Shown: positions 56,787 to 64,000 of the stretch, piece by piece
How positions within the stretch are numbered: position 1 is the stretch's first letter
Layout: each line of letters starts with the position of its first letter
Assembly (NCBI RefSeq): GCF_039954865.1
Contig: NZ_CP157197.1
Span: 265,501-329,500 of the forward strand
Source of the DNA: Rickettsia sp. Oklahoma-10
GTDB taxonomy: Bacteria > Pseudomonadota > Alphaproteobacteria > Rickettsiales > Rickettsiaceae
Length of the DNA stretch: 64,000 nt
Direction: 5' to 3'
Notes under the pieces: model-generated
Told to the model about the DNA's origin: nothing
Seen by the model: the letters and a program-made list of their open reading frames with translations, nothing else
Database searches by the model: none
Made by a program: the position numbers and the translations under genes

Positions 56787-57941
56787 CTATTTATCGGTCA
56801 GCGTTTCAATCAAAAAATTATAATACACATCATATAATTTTTGTAAATCGCTAATTTTAGTGTATTCATTTATTTTATGTGCCGTTTCAGATAATAAACC
56901 GAACTCTACCAAGGAACAATAATTTTTAACGAATCTTGCATCCGAGGTACCACCACTTGTAGAGAATTCTGGCTTTATTTTTAATGTACTCTCTACTACA
57001 TCAGCAAAATCTTTTATTTTATTATTAGGATTCTGAATAAAACTTTCAGCAGAATTAATATATTCTAGCTTATAGTCTACTTTATATCCTTTGCAATATT
57101 GTTTAACAATTTGCTCTATTAATTGCACTAAAGTTTCTGCATTATGTAAATTATTAAAACGTATATTGAAATATGCTTCCACACTTGCCGGAATTAAGTT
57201 TGAAGTATTATTGCCAACATCAATATTCGTCACTTCAAGATTTGAACTTTGAAAAAACTCTGTTCCCTCATCAAGTCTTATATTTATTAACTCGTTCAAT
57301 ATTTTTATTAAGCAAGGTAAAGGATTATTAGCTTTATGAGGATAAGCTGCATGTCCTGCTAAGCCTTCTATATTTAATTTAAAGTTAATGCTTCCTCTTC
57401 TACCAATCTTAATTGTATCGCCTATTTCTTTTTCGCAAGTAGGCTCACCAACAACGGAAAAATCAATCTTATGCTCTTGATCATAAATATATTGCAACAT
57501 TTCTTTAGTACCGTGTTTTGCTTTTCCTTCTTCATCACTAGTCAGTAAGAAACTAACGGAACCTTTAAAATCAGGGTTATTTTTTATAAGATCTAAAGCT
57601 GCAGCTAGAAAGCACGCTATAGCTCCTTTCATATCAACTACACCCCTGCCGTATATCTTGCCGTCTTGTTCATTAACCTTAAATGGAGCGGAATTATGCC
57701 AAAGATGATAATCACCTGCAGGCACCACATCTACATGCCCAACAAAGCAAATATTAGGTTTGCCCTTACCATACACAGCATAAAGATTAGTGACTTGCTC
57801 ACTTTTAGAATCACCGAATATTTTTATTTCAGTCTTAAAGCAGTGTTTTTTAAGCAAACCATCAATATACTCAATAGCTCCATTACTCTCAGGAGTTATA
57901 GATTTAAAACTGATCAAATCTTTTAAGTAGTTAATGTACAT
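56787..57941 (-). CDS. dapE: Succinyl-diaminopimelate desuccinylase
   Basis: Zinc enzyme of lysine and meso-diaminopimelate synthesis, giving the peptidoglycan cross-linker. The 384 residues match DapE length. Metal residues are in HVDVVPAG (near residue 69), GRGVVDMKGAIACFLAA (near 96) and DEEGKAKHGTKE (near 131), with GEPTC at about 160 and the lid region STSGGTSDARF near 330. It is flanked by a repeat copy upstream and the nhaA remnant downstream. Other dap genes are not in the window. A general M20 peptidase role is less likely because the SGGTSDARF signature is specific. Confidence 0.95.
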   Translation of the reverse strand: MYINYLKDLISFKSITPESNGAIEYIDGLLKKHCFKTEIKIFGDSKSEQVTNLYAVYGKGKPNICFVGHVDVVPAGDYHLWHNSAPFKVNEQDGKIYGRGVVDMKGAIACFLAAALDLIKNNPDFKGSVSFLLTSDEEGKAKHGTKEMLQYIYDQEHKIDFSVVGEPTCEKEIGDTIKIGRRGSINFKLNIEGLAGHAAYPHKANNPLPCLIKILNELINIRLDEGTEFFQSSNLEVTNIDVGNNTSNLIPASVEAYFNIRFNNLHNAETLVQLIEQIVKQYCKGYKVDYKLEYINSAESFIQNPNNKIKDFADVVESTLKIKPEFSTSGGTSDARFVKNYCSLVEFGLLSETAHKINEYTKISDLQKLYDVYYNFLIETLTDK

Positions 57942-57982
57942 AAATATTATATATTCTTACACTAATATTTATATGGTAAATG

Positions 57983-58184
57983 ATAAATAAAAAATTAATA
58001 TTACCTGCTGCTGTAACCCTTGGCAGTATGGTAGTTCCTTCCTTAGTATACATGTTTTTTTATTATGATAAATCCTAGTTAATAAAAGGATGTAGTATTA
58101 ACTTTGAGAGTAGTTATCATTTCAAACTCTATGAAAGCTGCAGTAATAATAGGCTTTTTAATTTCTGCATTATATTTGGCATAA
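57983..58184 (+). pseudogene. nhaA: NhaA Na+/H+ antiporter remnant
   Basis: Two short pieces of an NhaA-like protein remain. The first, starting near 57983, reads INKKLILPAAVTLGSMVVPS followed by LVYMFFYYDKS, matching the N-terminal helix region LGGMVVPALVYxxFN. The second, 58131-58184, reads MKAAVIIGFLISALYLA and a stop, matching the C-terminal EAKIGILxGSLLSA helix. Everything between is deleted or unreadable, so some 300 codons are missing. The gene is a deep remnant. Confidence 0.6.
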
Positions 58185-58242
58185 TCGTTTTAAAAAATTG
58201 AACTAAAAAAGAGTAAAATGTCAAATTAAGGAATAGAAAATA

Positions 58243-58326
58243 TATACTCCTGATAAATGAAAAGTTTTGTTTGTATTCAAGATAGGAACTACTTTCTTTC
58301 CATCTCAAGTGCTTATTATTTTAAAC
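58243..58326 (+). repeat. Dispersed repeat family D
   Basis: TATACTCCTGATAAATGAA, ATTCAAGATAGGAACTACTT, TCTTTCCATCTCAAGTGCTT and ATTATTTTAAAC match the copy at 38212-38306 in order. It lies between the nhaA remnant and the DUF218 gene. Confidence 0.65.
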
Positions 58327-58436
58327 TTCTTTCAAAAAAGCAGTATATAATAAATTCAGCCCCATTTTGTAACAAGCACGAGGAGGAAACCTATACCAAT
58401 AGGTAAGTCGACAAACAACTAAGTACAAAGTGGAGA

Positions 58437-58952
58437 TCAGTTTATTATACTCATTAAATAACGATGATAGGATTTAAATAAAATATCATATTTTTGTTTA
58501 GAAAAAACAGGATATGGTACTATATAGACATTATTGGAAGATGGAATCGCTTTTTCAAGCTTATTTAGTATAAAAGGCATATTATAATTATGCTCTACTA
58601 AAATTATTGAAGTAAGATTGTAAGTCAAAATAAAATCACCTGCTTTCTTAATATTATCTTCTTTAGAATTCGGAGCAAGTATTACTTGTTGTTCTATTAC
58701 TCTATGTTCTTTTAACAAATTTTTTAATTGCTCTGCAGATTCTATACCGATAACAAATAATATAGGTGCATAGCCTGCCTTAAGCATCGAAATACTGGTT
58801 TCAATTTTATGCACTCCTCCTGCAAATACTATTATTGCATTAGTAGTGTTACTGTTAAGCTTATAAGAATTTATTAAATATATATAATAACTAAAACCAC
58901 CGATCCAAAGAGCAAAAATTACTAAAATTGTGAGTAAAAAATTTCTGATCAT
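58437..58952 (-). CDS. DUF218 (YdcF/SanA-like) membrane-anchored protein
   Basis: 171 residues with one N-terminal hydrophobic anchor ([20 protein letters not shown]) and a DUF218 domain: [20 protein letters not shown] near residue 42, then [16 protein letters not shown]. Family members with this fold are implicated in envelope permeability and peptidoglycan or vancomycin-resistance phenotypes; activity is unknown. It overlaps the lipB stop by four bases (ATGA), so the two are translationally coupled. ampD lies next, giving a three-gene unit. Confidence 0.83.
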   Translation of the reverse strand: MIRNFLLTILVIFALWIGGFSYYIYLINSYKLNSNTTNAIIVFAGGVHKIETSISMLKAGYAPILFVIGIESAEQLKNLLKEHRVIEQQVILAPNSKEDNIKKAGDFILTYNLTSIILVEHNYNMPFILNKLEKAIPSSNNVYIVPYPVFSKQKYDILFKSYHRYLMSIIN

Positions 58953-59578
58953 TTAAATATTTTGTTAAATTCAGTTTGAATAATTTTATCAAATTCAGAC
59001 ATTTCAATATAAACTCCTAATTGATTTAAAGATATTACTAAAGAATTTTCAAGTCCACAAGGAACAATTCCACAAAACTTACTTAAATCTGTTGAAATAT
59101 TTATAGCTACACCGTGATATGTAACCCATTTTCTTACTCTAACACCTATTGCAGCAATTTTTGCAAATTCATCTTTGCTTACTTTTACCCAAATGCCTAC
59201 TTTATCTTTAATGATATATGCTTTAATTCCAAAATAATTTAAGCTATTTATAATCCATTCTTCAAGCATTTTTATATATAGCTTTAAATCTTTACTGCGA
59301 TTCATTGAAGCTAAATTAATAATTGGATAAATAACACGCTGACCTGGTCCATGAAAAGTAAATTTACCACCACGTCCTGTATAAATTACCGGAATATCAC
59401 CGTAATTTAATAATTCTTCTCGTTTATAATTAGTACCGGCAGTGTATACTTCAGAATGTTCAACTAAATAAACAATTTCTGGCTCATCAGCATTGATTAC
59501 CTTATTAACATAGTTTTCCATTAATTTTAAAGTAACCTGATAATCTGTAAGATTCGGTATAGTTACAAATTGTACCAT
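58949..59578 (-). CDS. lipB: Octanoyltransferase LipB
   Basis: Transfers octanoate from acyl carrier protein to lipoyl domains of pyruvate and oxoglutarate dehydrogenases. The 209 residues include the substrate loop [18 protein letters not shown] (about 69-85), K140 ([19 protein letters not shown]) and the acyl-thioester cysteine C174 ([10 protein letters not shown]). Start ATG 59578 follows ampD by a single base. The frame ends in an ATGA overlap with the DUF218 gene. LipA is expected elsewhere. This is an intact, ordinary family member. Confidence 0.95.
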   Translation of the reverse strand: MVQFVTIPNLTDYQVTLKLMENYVNKVINADEPEIVYLVEHSEVYTAGTNYKREELLNYGDIPVIYTGRGGKFTFHGPGQRVIYPIINLASMNRSKDLKLYIKMLEEWIINSLNYFGIKAYIIKDKVGIWVKVSKDEFAKIAAIGVRVRKWVTYHGVAINISTDLSKFCGIVPCGLENSLVISLNQLGVYIEMSEFDKIIQTEFNKIFK

Positions 59579-59579
59579 A

Positions 59580-60326
59580 TTAGCTGCTTAACTCAGATTT
59601 ATATTTTAATATTAATGCATCTAAAATTGCTACGGTTTCAGCATCCAAATTACCAGAAAAATTACTAGGACGAAAATGCATTTGAAATGAAATTATAACA
59701 TCTTTCATTTTAGATTCTAAAACTCCGGTAACTTCAAGTTTATAACCATATTTAATAAATTTTTGCTGAATTGCCATAATATCGGTTATATCAATTTGCG
59801 GCAGTAACTCGTTAAAAGTTTGCTCATCATACCATGCTCCTATACCGTTATCATATAATAGCTTCCAAGGAAATAGCGGACCTGGGTCCTGCTTTCTACC
59901 TGGAGCAATATCAGAATGCCCAACCACTCTAGTAGGTTTAATATCATATTTAGCAATAATCTTTTTACACAAACTTATAACACTATTAATTTGCCTTTCT
60001 AAATAAGGTAACCACAATACATCATTATTTTTTGGATCTACTTTAAAAGCAGGATTCACGATTTCAATACCAATTGATGTATCATTAATATGCTCATGAC
60101 CTTGCCAGTAACTCACTCCGGCATGCCATGCTCTATCACTCTCTTCTACTAATTGAAATATATGTTCAGGGTTTTTATCGTTTATTAAATAATGACTACT
60201 TAACTTTTCACCGGTTAGAAAATCTAAAGATTGTTTAAAATTACACTGTGTATAATGTAGCACTAGGAATTTAATACGTTTATCAAAACCTACAGCTCTA
60301 TAAGATGTTTTATCAATTACTATCAT
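59580..60326 (-). CDS. ampD: N-acetylmuramoyl-L-alanine amidase (AmpD/AmiD type)
   Basis: Zinc amidase that cleaves the lactyl-amide bond of muropeptides. Of 248 residues the first 170 are the amidase_2 fold with Zn ligands H24 (LVLHYTQC), H137 ([11 protein letters not shown]) and D147 ([11 protein letters not shown]). The C-terminal 65 residues form a peptidoglycan-binding helical domain ([20 protein letters not shown]). There is no signal peptide, which fits a cytosolic muropeptide recycling enzyme, though related rickettsial amidases are reported to be secreted by other means. One base separates it from lipB. Confidence 0.88.
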   Translation of the reverse strand: MIVIDKTSYRAVGFDKRIKFLVLHYTQCNFKQSLDFLTGEKLSSHYLINDKNPEHIFQLVEESDRAWHAGVSYWQGHEHINDTSIGIEIVNPAFKVDPKNNDVLWLPYLERQINSVISLCKKIIAKYDIKPTRVVGHSDIAPGRKQDPGPLFPWKLLYDNGIGAWYDEQTFNELLPQIDITDIMAIQQKFIKYGYKLEVTGVLESKMKDVIISFQMHFRPSNFSGNLDAETVAILDALILKYKSELSS

Positions 60327-60359
60327 AGGATAAAATTTTAGATGTTAATCTTACTTACC

Positions 60360-60560
60360 TCCAGCGTAAGCATTGTTGTGTGGCTCGGTAAAGTGGTTAT
60401 CATACTGCGACTTGATCACGGGATCCAGATAAAATGTTAAAAGTTATTTTTTGGACACCATGGTCAAGCCATGGTATTATACCGAATGCGTTTTTGATCG
60501 ACACAATAAAGCCTTCCCGCCACCTACACGGGAATAACATTGAGTAAGTAGGCCTTCCGT
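60360..60560. repeat. Composite dispersed repeat (families A and B) upstream of ampD
   Basis: cattgttgtgtggctcggta, then cttgatcacgggatccagat, gttaaaagttattttttgga, caccatggtcaagccatggt, gcgtttttgatcgacacaat and ccttcccgccacctacacgg, gaataacattgag. It combines a near-complete family A copy with the family B arm. The palindromic right end (CCATGGTCAAGCCATGG) is self-complementary. The surrounding 60327-60680 has no gene. Confidence 0.65.
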
Positions 60561-60687
60561 AACACCGCTTCTAGCTATCGATCACCTAAACGTTTGTACA
60601 ATACATGACCAAGCCACAGTATGACATCTATATAATGTTCATATAGTAACAATACTATAATTAAAGTTAGAGATATTTTTTTGATGG

Positions 60688-60759
60688 TGCCGGATATCGG
60701 ATTTGAACTGATGACCTACCGCTTACAAGGCGGTTGCTCTACCACTGAGCTAATCCGGC
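60688..60759 (-). tRNA. tRNA-Thr (anticodon TGT)
   Basis: Minus-strand cloverleaf of 72 bases, with encoded CCA at 60685-60687. Acceptor GCCGGAT pairs with ATCCGGC, then discriminator A. The D arm GCTCAGTGGTAGAGC is short. The anticodon stem ACCGC/GCGGT encloses CTTGTAA (anticodon UGU). The T stem ATCAG/CCGAT has one A-C mismatch, and its loop is TTCAAAT. The mismatch is worth noting but does not argue against function by itself. Confidence 0.94.
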
Positions 60760-60839
60760 ATACAAAGATAAAGTCAACTATTTAGAAATAAGCATATAAT
60801 ACCCTAATTATAATGAGCTGTTGTTGCATTGATCAACAT

Positions 60840-60915
60840 TTTTCCATTTTCATCCCACGATCAAGCCAAGGGATGACAGGTTACTGGATCCCTGCTTTTG
60901 CAGGAATAACAATAT
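60840..60915. repeat. Dispersed repeat fragment upstream of rpsP
   Basis: tttccattttcatcccacg, atcaagccaagggatgacag and gttactggatccctgctttt, gcaggaataacaa resemble a mix of families A and B. The region sits between tRNA-Thr and rpsP. Confidence 0.5.
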
Positions 60916-60934
60916 AAAAACAAACTAAGCTTCT

Positions 60935-61258
60935 TTAGCTTCCTTTACTTGTTTTAGGTTTACGATTTTTTGCTTTAATTGCCATTCCTTTTTTGACTTT
61001 TTTAGGAATAATAACGCCAGCTTGCTCTATAAATTTTGCAACTCGTTCGGTTGGTTTAGCACCTGTACTAAGCCAATATTCTATACGATCTTTTTTTAAA
61101 ATCACACGCTCACTATTATCTGAAGCCAGCATTGGATTATAAGTTCCAACTTTTTCTAAAAAATCACCGTCACGAGGTGCTGTTGCGTTAGCTACTACTA
61201 CACGGTAAAAAGGATGCTTTTTAGCACCGCCTCTAGCTAAACGAATTTTTACTGCCAT
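60935..61258 (-). CDS. rpsP: Small ribosomal subunit protein bS16
   Basis: Ribosomal protein S16, 107 residues. The start [20 protein letters not shown] and [20 protein letters not shown] match the family exactly, and the C-terminal tail is basic ([18 protein letters not shown]). It lies 14 bases downstream of rpmG on the same strand. rimM, trmD and rplS, its usual neighbours, are not here, so the operon has been split, as commonly in rickettsiae. Confidence 0.97.
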   Translation of the reverse strand: MAVKIRLARGGAKKHPFYRVVVANATAPRDGDFLEKVGTYNPMLASDNSERVILKKDRIEYWLSTGAKPTERVAKFIEQAGVIIPKKVKKGMAIKAKNRKPKTSKGS

Positions 61259-61272
61259 ATATTACTTACAAT

Positions 61273-61443
61273 TTATTTTATTTTTTCTTCTTTAAAAAGA
61301 ACATGTCTTCTAACTACTTTATCATACTTACGAAAAGAAAGCTTCTCGGTTTGGGTTTTTGGATTACGTTTTTTTACCCAAAAAACACCTGTACCAGCAG
61401 TACTTACTAACTTTACCAAAACATTTTTATTTTTCTTTGCCAT
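61273..61443 (-). CDS. rpmG: Large ribosomal subunit protein bL33
   Basis: A short gene of 57 codons giving 56 residues: [20 protein letters not shown] at the start, then [20 protein letters not shown] and a basic end. This is the C-minus (non-zinc) form of L33, lacking the two CxxC pairs. It precedes rpsP by 14 bases and is likely cotranscribed with it. It lies 92 bases from the mutL stop. Confidence 0.95.
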   Translation of the reverse strand: MAKKNKNVLVKLVSTAGTGVFWVKKRNPKTQTEKLSFRKYDKVVRRHVLFKEEKIK

Positions 61444-61535
61444 TAGCTGACACCTTAAATCAAGATATTATTTATTCTTCTAAGAATGAGGAGAATAAAA
61501 CAAAATTGAAAAATAGTCAAGTAAAATGAAATAAT

Positions 61536-63368
61536 TTAGCGACCGAATAAACGTTCTATGTCTTTAAGTTTTAATTCAATATAAGTAGGTCTACCGTGAT
61601 TACATTGTCCTGAAAACGGTGTATTTTCCATTTGACGTAGTAAAGCATTCATTTCATCCACCGATAATTTTCGCCCTGATCTAATAGAGTAATGACAGGC
61701 ATAAGTCTTTGTTATATGCTCGATCAACTCAGTTAAAACTATATTCTCGCCAAAGTCCAATAAATGATCAGCGAGATCTTGGATTAACTTTTGTACATTT
61801 ACATCTCCAAGAATATTTGGAATTTCAGTTACTATAATAGATTTTTCACCAAATTTTTCCAAAGTTAAACCAAGTTTAGATAATTTTTCCCTATGCTCAT
61901 ACAAGCAATCTGATCTTTTTTCATTTGGCAGCTCTACTATTTCAGGAATAAGTAAACGTTGCTTTATTAGTTTTTCTGTATTAATATAGTTTTTTATTTT
62001 TTCATATCCAAGACGCTCATGTGCTGCATGTTGATCGGTAATTACTATACTATCTTCGGTTTGCGAAATAATATAAGTCGTATGAAGCTGAGCTTTAGCT
62101 GCTCCAAGTCTATATTGTTTACTAATTTGCTGCTCATGTTCTATACGATTTTCTACTTCCTGCTCTATTTTAGCATGTGGCAATGTATCAATTAGTTTTT
62201 GATAAATATGATTTTGTGATATTTTAGGCGTACTAGCTGAACTATAAGACCTATAATCCACTAATTTACTATTAACATTTACCTGTTTATTTATAGTCGG
62301 TTGTTTATTGATGAGAGAATTTTTAAATAACTCAAGAGTATCAGAGGCGATAGTAGTAGAAGTAACATGGCTTTTATTTGTTAAAGCACTTTTAATTGCT
62401 TCTATTAATAAGTTTCGTACATAATTCGGATCATGAAACCTTACTTCTGCTTTTGCCGGATGTACATTAACATCAACAAATTGTGGATCAATTTGTAAGA
62501 ATATAACACATAGTGGATAACGATCACGGGCCAAATAGTCTTGATATGCTACCCTCAAAGCTACTTGCAGTAATTTATCTTTTACCGGTCTATTATTGAT
62601 AAATAAAAACTGATCTTCACTTGAAGCTCTATTATATGTTGGGATACTAGTATAGCCACAAACAGAGAAATCCAGTGTTTTGAAATCTACATAAGCAGCA
62701 TTTTTTATAAAACCATCACCTATTACATCAATTATACGCTGTTTTAAGTTAGTTCCTACATCTTTATTCTGTCCCTTTAGTTTTAATAAATTCTTACCGT
62801 CATGCGTTAAACTAAAAGAAATTTTAGGATGTGCTAAAGCGACTTTCTTAACTATATCCAAAATTGCTGCAAGTTCAGTTTTATCAGTTCTAAGAAATTT
62901 TAGACGTGCAGGTGTTGCGAAAAATAAATCTCGTATCTCTATTTTAGTACCTTCATTATGGACAGAAATAGTAACTTGTTTTTTACTACCACCAATTAAT
63001 TTAATTTGAAAAGCTTTGTCAGTTCCTCGTTTTTTAGAAGTAATTATCATTTTGCTAATGGCAGCAATCGAAGATAATGCTTCACCACGAAAACCAAAAG
63101 TATGAATGTTTAGAAAATTGCTTTCATCAAGCTTAGAAGTTGTATGACGTTCAACAGCAATTTCTAATTCCTTATCAGTCATACCGATACCGTCATCAGA
63201 AATAATAATTAGGTTTTTGCCTGCACGTTCTAAAATAATATCTATTTTAGTACTACCAGCATCAACAGCATTTTCCACTAATTCTTTTACTACTGATGCA
63301 GGTCTTTCTATAACCTCACCGGCAGCAATTCGATTGATAGTACTTTCTGAAAGAAACTTAATAGTCAT
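61536..63368 (-). CDS. mutL: DNA mismatch repair protein MutL
   Basis: Links MutS mismatch recognition to strand removal. The 610 residues hold the GHKL ATPase domain: ELVENAVDAGSTKIDI near residue 31, DDGIGM near 58 and GFRGEALSSIAAISK near 91. The C-terminal domain has the metal-binding endonuclease motif DQHAAHERLGYE (DQHA-x2-E-x4-E, near residue 440) and the CxH motif CNHGRPT near the end. It is therefore predicted to be a nicking MutL that works without MutH. Its ATG overlaps the stop of the upstream zinc-finger gene (ATGA, 63365-63368). Confidence 0.96.
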   Translation of the reverse strand: MTIKFLSESTINRIAAGEVIERPASVVKELVENAVDAGSTKIDIILERAGKNLIIISDDGIGMTDKELEIAVERHTTSKLDESNFLNIHTFGFRGEALSSIAAISKMIITSKKRGTDKAFQIKLIGGSKKQVTISVHNEGTKIEIRDLFFATPARLKFLRTDKTELAAILDIVKKVALAHPKISFSLTHDGKNLLKLKGQNKDVGTNLKQRIIDVIGDGFIKNAAYVDFKTLDFSVCGYTSIPTYNRASSEDQFLFINNRPVKDKLLQVALRVAYQDYLARDRYPLCVIFLQIDPQFVDVNVHPAKAEVRFHDPNYVRNLLIEAIKSALTNKSHVTSTTIASDTLELFKNSLINKQPTINKQVNVNSKLVDYRSYSSASTPKISQNHIYQKLIDTLPHAKIEQEVENRIEHEQQISKQYRLGAAKAQLHTTYIISQTEDSIVITDQHAAHERLGYEKIKNYINTEKLIKQRLLIPEIVELPNEKRSDCLYEHREKLSKLGLTLEKFGEKSIIVTEIPNILGDVNVQKLIQDLADHLLDFGENIVLTELIEHITKTYACHYSIRSGRKLSVDEMNALLRQMENTPFSGQCNHGRPTYIELKLKDIERLFGR

Positions 63369-63517
63369 TTTGTTATTAATTTAAATTTCTTAATACAATA
63401 TGGGCAGATAACTTCCTTCTTTTCTTTATCTATTTCTAAATAAACTTTTGGGTGGTCATATGGAGGTTCTTTGCCGCAACAAGATACAGATGCATCAACA
63501 CTATTAATAATTTCCAT
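63365..63517 (-). CDS. Small zinc-finger protein (NDUFS6-like zf-CHCC)
   Basis: A 50-residue gene read from ATG 63517: MEIINSVDASVSCCGKEPPY, DHPKVYLEID, then ICPYCIKKFKLITK. The C-C-x(n)-H-P-x-V-Y-L-x-I and CPYC pattern matches the zf-CHCC domain, found in mitochondrial complex I subunit NDUFS6 and in small alphaproteobacterial proteins. C13 and/or C14, H22, C38 and C41 are candidate ligands. It overlaps the mutL start by four bases. A role in respiratory complex I or redox regulation is inferred only. Confidence 0.85.
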   Translation of the reverse strand: MEIINSVDASVSCCGKEPPYDHPKVYLEIDKEKKEVICPYCIKKFKLITK

Positions 63518-63639
63518 AGTTTTATATATTTATTTCTTTAAATCTAATATAAGTTACTTTTAAATAAAAGACAAATAATATGAAAAGGATTTAACAAAAT
63601 CACTTGCACGAAAACTAAGTAAATGCAGTATATAAGATA

Positions 63640-63775
63640 TACCAAGATCAATTTCAAAAAGAACAAGGAAGTCTATAAGATGAGGAGCAGAGCATAAATT
63701 AATAAGTGAGTACCGCAGAACTTATAGATAGGACGACATAACCAATCTTTGAAGTTCATCAAGTATATTAACACT
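63640..63775 (+). repeat. Palindromic element (RPE-like, family 1), intergenic
   Basis: Copy of the radC element with blocks ATACCAAGATCAATTTCAAA, GAGGAGCAGAGCATAA, CCGCAGAACTTATAGATAGG and AGTTCATCAAGTATATTAAC. The rest of the 63518-63841 gap carries no other recognisable feature. Confidence 0.72.
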
Positions 63776-63841
63776 TTATACTTTAAAAATGATGTAACTT
63801 GTCTATAATAGCTAATTAGTAATTAAATTATTTAAAGCTCG

Positions 63842-64000
63842 ATGAATAGATCTAAGTTCATTTTTTTATCTGCTATTTCAGGTAATGTACTCGAATATTA
63901 TGATTTTACGGTATACTCAGTTTTTTCATTGATTATTGGACAAGTTTTTTTTCCAGGTAAGTCAGAATTTATCCGAACTCTTTTAAGTCTCGGAGTGTTT
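63842..64000 (+). CDS. proP: MFS transporter (ProP-like), 5' part only
   Basis: The frame opens at ATG 63842 and runs off the window after 53 codons. It starts MNRSKFIFLSAISGNVLEYY, then DFTVYSVFSLIIGQVFFPGK, the first TM helix and the conserved GNxLEYYDFxVY motif of ProP/KgtP-type metabolite:H+ symporters. The substrate (proline, betaine or other solutes) is not readable. A decayed paralog lies at 33826-34789. The window ends before any other signature. Confidence 0.88.
   Translation, partial: MNRSKFIFLSAISGNVLEYYDFTVYSVFSLIIGQVFFPGKSEFIRTLLSLGVF

Noticed and set aside
1-64000. CRISPR array, prophage, insertion sequence or rRNA operon
   Set aside because: No regularly spaced repeats, integrase, transposase or rRNA sequence was seen. 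The repeats present are dispersed palindromic elements.

Overview
The window is a piece of a Rickettsia chromosome (Alphaproteobacteria, obligate intracellular). The evidence is strong AT bias, many decaying genes, and genus hallmarks: the 17-kDa surface antigen (9064-9543), the tandem Adr1/Adr2 beta-barrel proteins (4415-6084), the retropepsin-like protease APRc (51634-52329), 5-aminolevulinate synthase HemA and citrate synthase GltA, and palindromic elements inside and between genes. Gene order (map-radC-...-adr1-adr2-fdxA-...-uvrA-ssb-...-htpG-hemA-tig-obgE-gltA-...-glyS-glyQ-...-alaS-truA-rpoD-dnaG-greA-...-dnaX-...-dapE-lipB-rpsP-mutL) follows, as far as I recall, the ancestral layout of typhus- and spotted-fever-group genomes. 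The 17-kDa sequence differs noticeably from the spotted-fever form I remember, so a more divergent lineage is possible. I do not assign a species.

Layout. 1-6.1 kb: unexplained AT-rich stretch, map, a radC pseudogene carrying a palindromic element, a WecA/WbpL-like sugar-phosphate transferase, a DUF721 protein, a decayed HigA-type antitoxin, and adr1/adr2. 6.3-10.8 kb: ferredoxin, CcmC, TadA, cation efflux protein, 17-kDa antigen, a PEBP-family pseudogene, ZnuC. 10.8-16.9 kb: uvrA, ssb, a lipoprotein hydrolase, then 1.7 kb of decayed sequence including a SpoT-like remnant, and tRNA-Arg. 17-29 kb: DUF167, htpG, hemA, tig, obgE, gltA, a family-4-like uracil-DNA glycosylase, rluD, and prmC with a dead trmB half. 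29-38.2 kb: Sua5/TsaC, glyS/glyQ, queH, a dead MFS transporter, and a three-gene cluster whose first two products have PilMN-like and PilO-like architecture. 38.3-47.4 kb: alaS, truA, rpoD, dnaG, a polyprenol-kinase-like membrane protein, greA. 47.5-56.6 kb: pntA pseudogene, lolA, SRP RNA, dnaX, ybaB, APRc, glnQ, a metallo-beta-lactamase-fold protein, PAP2 phosphatase, lptF, holC, tRNA-Leu. 56.8-64 kb: dapE, nhaA remnant, DUF218-lipB-ampD cluster, tRNA-Thr, rpsP, rpmG, mutL, a short zinc-finger gene, and the start of an MFS transporter.

Most intact genes are housekeeping: translation and tRNA modification, replication and repair, envelope biogenesis and heme metabolism. They are typically separated by decayed genes or by copies of at least five dispersed repeat families. 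Repeats lie in intergenic DNA, inside genes (radC, probably prmC and dnaX), at a gene end (PAP2) and upstream of rpoD and alaS. The main candidate for an undescribed system is the cluster at 34857-38202: an inner-membrane assembly resembling the PilM/PilN/PilO (or GspL/GspM) platform, in a window with no other pilus or type II secretion genes.
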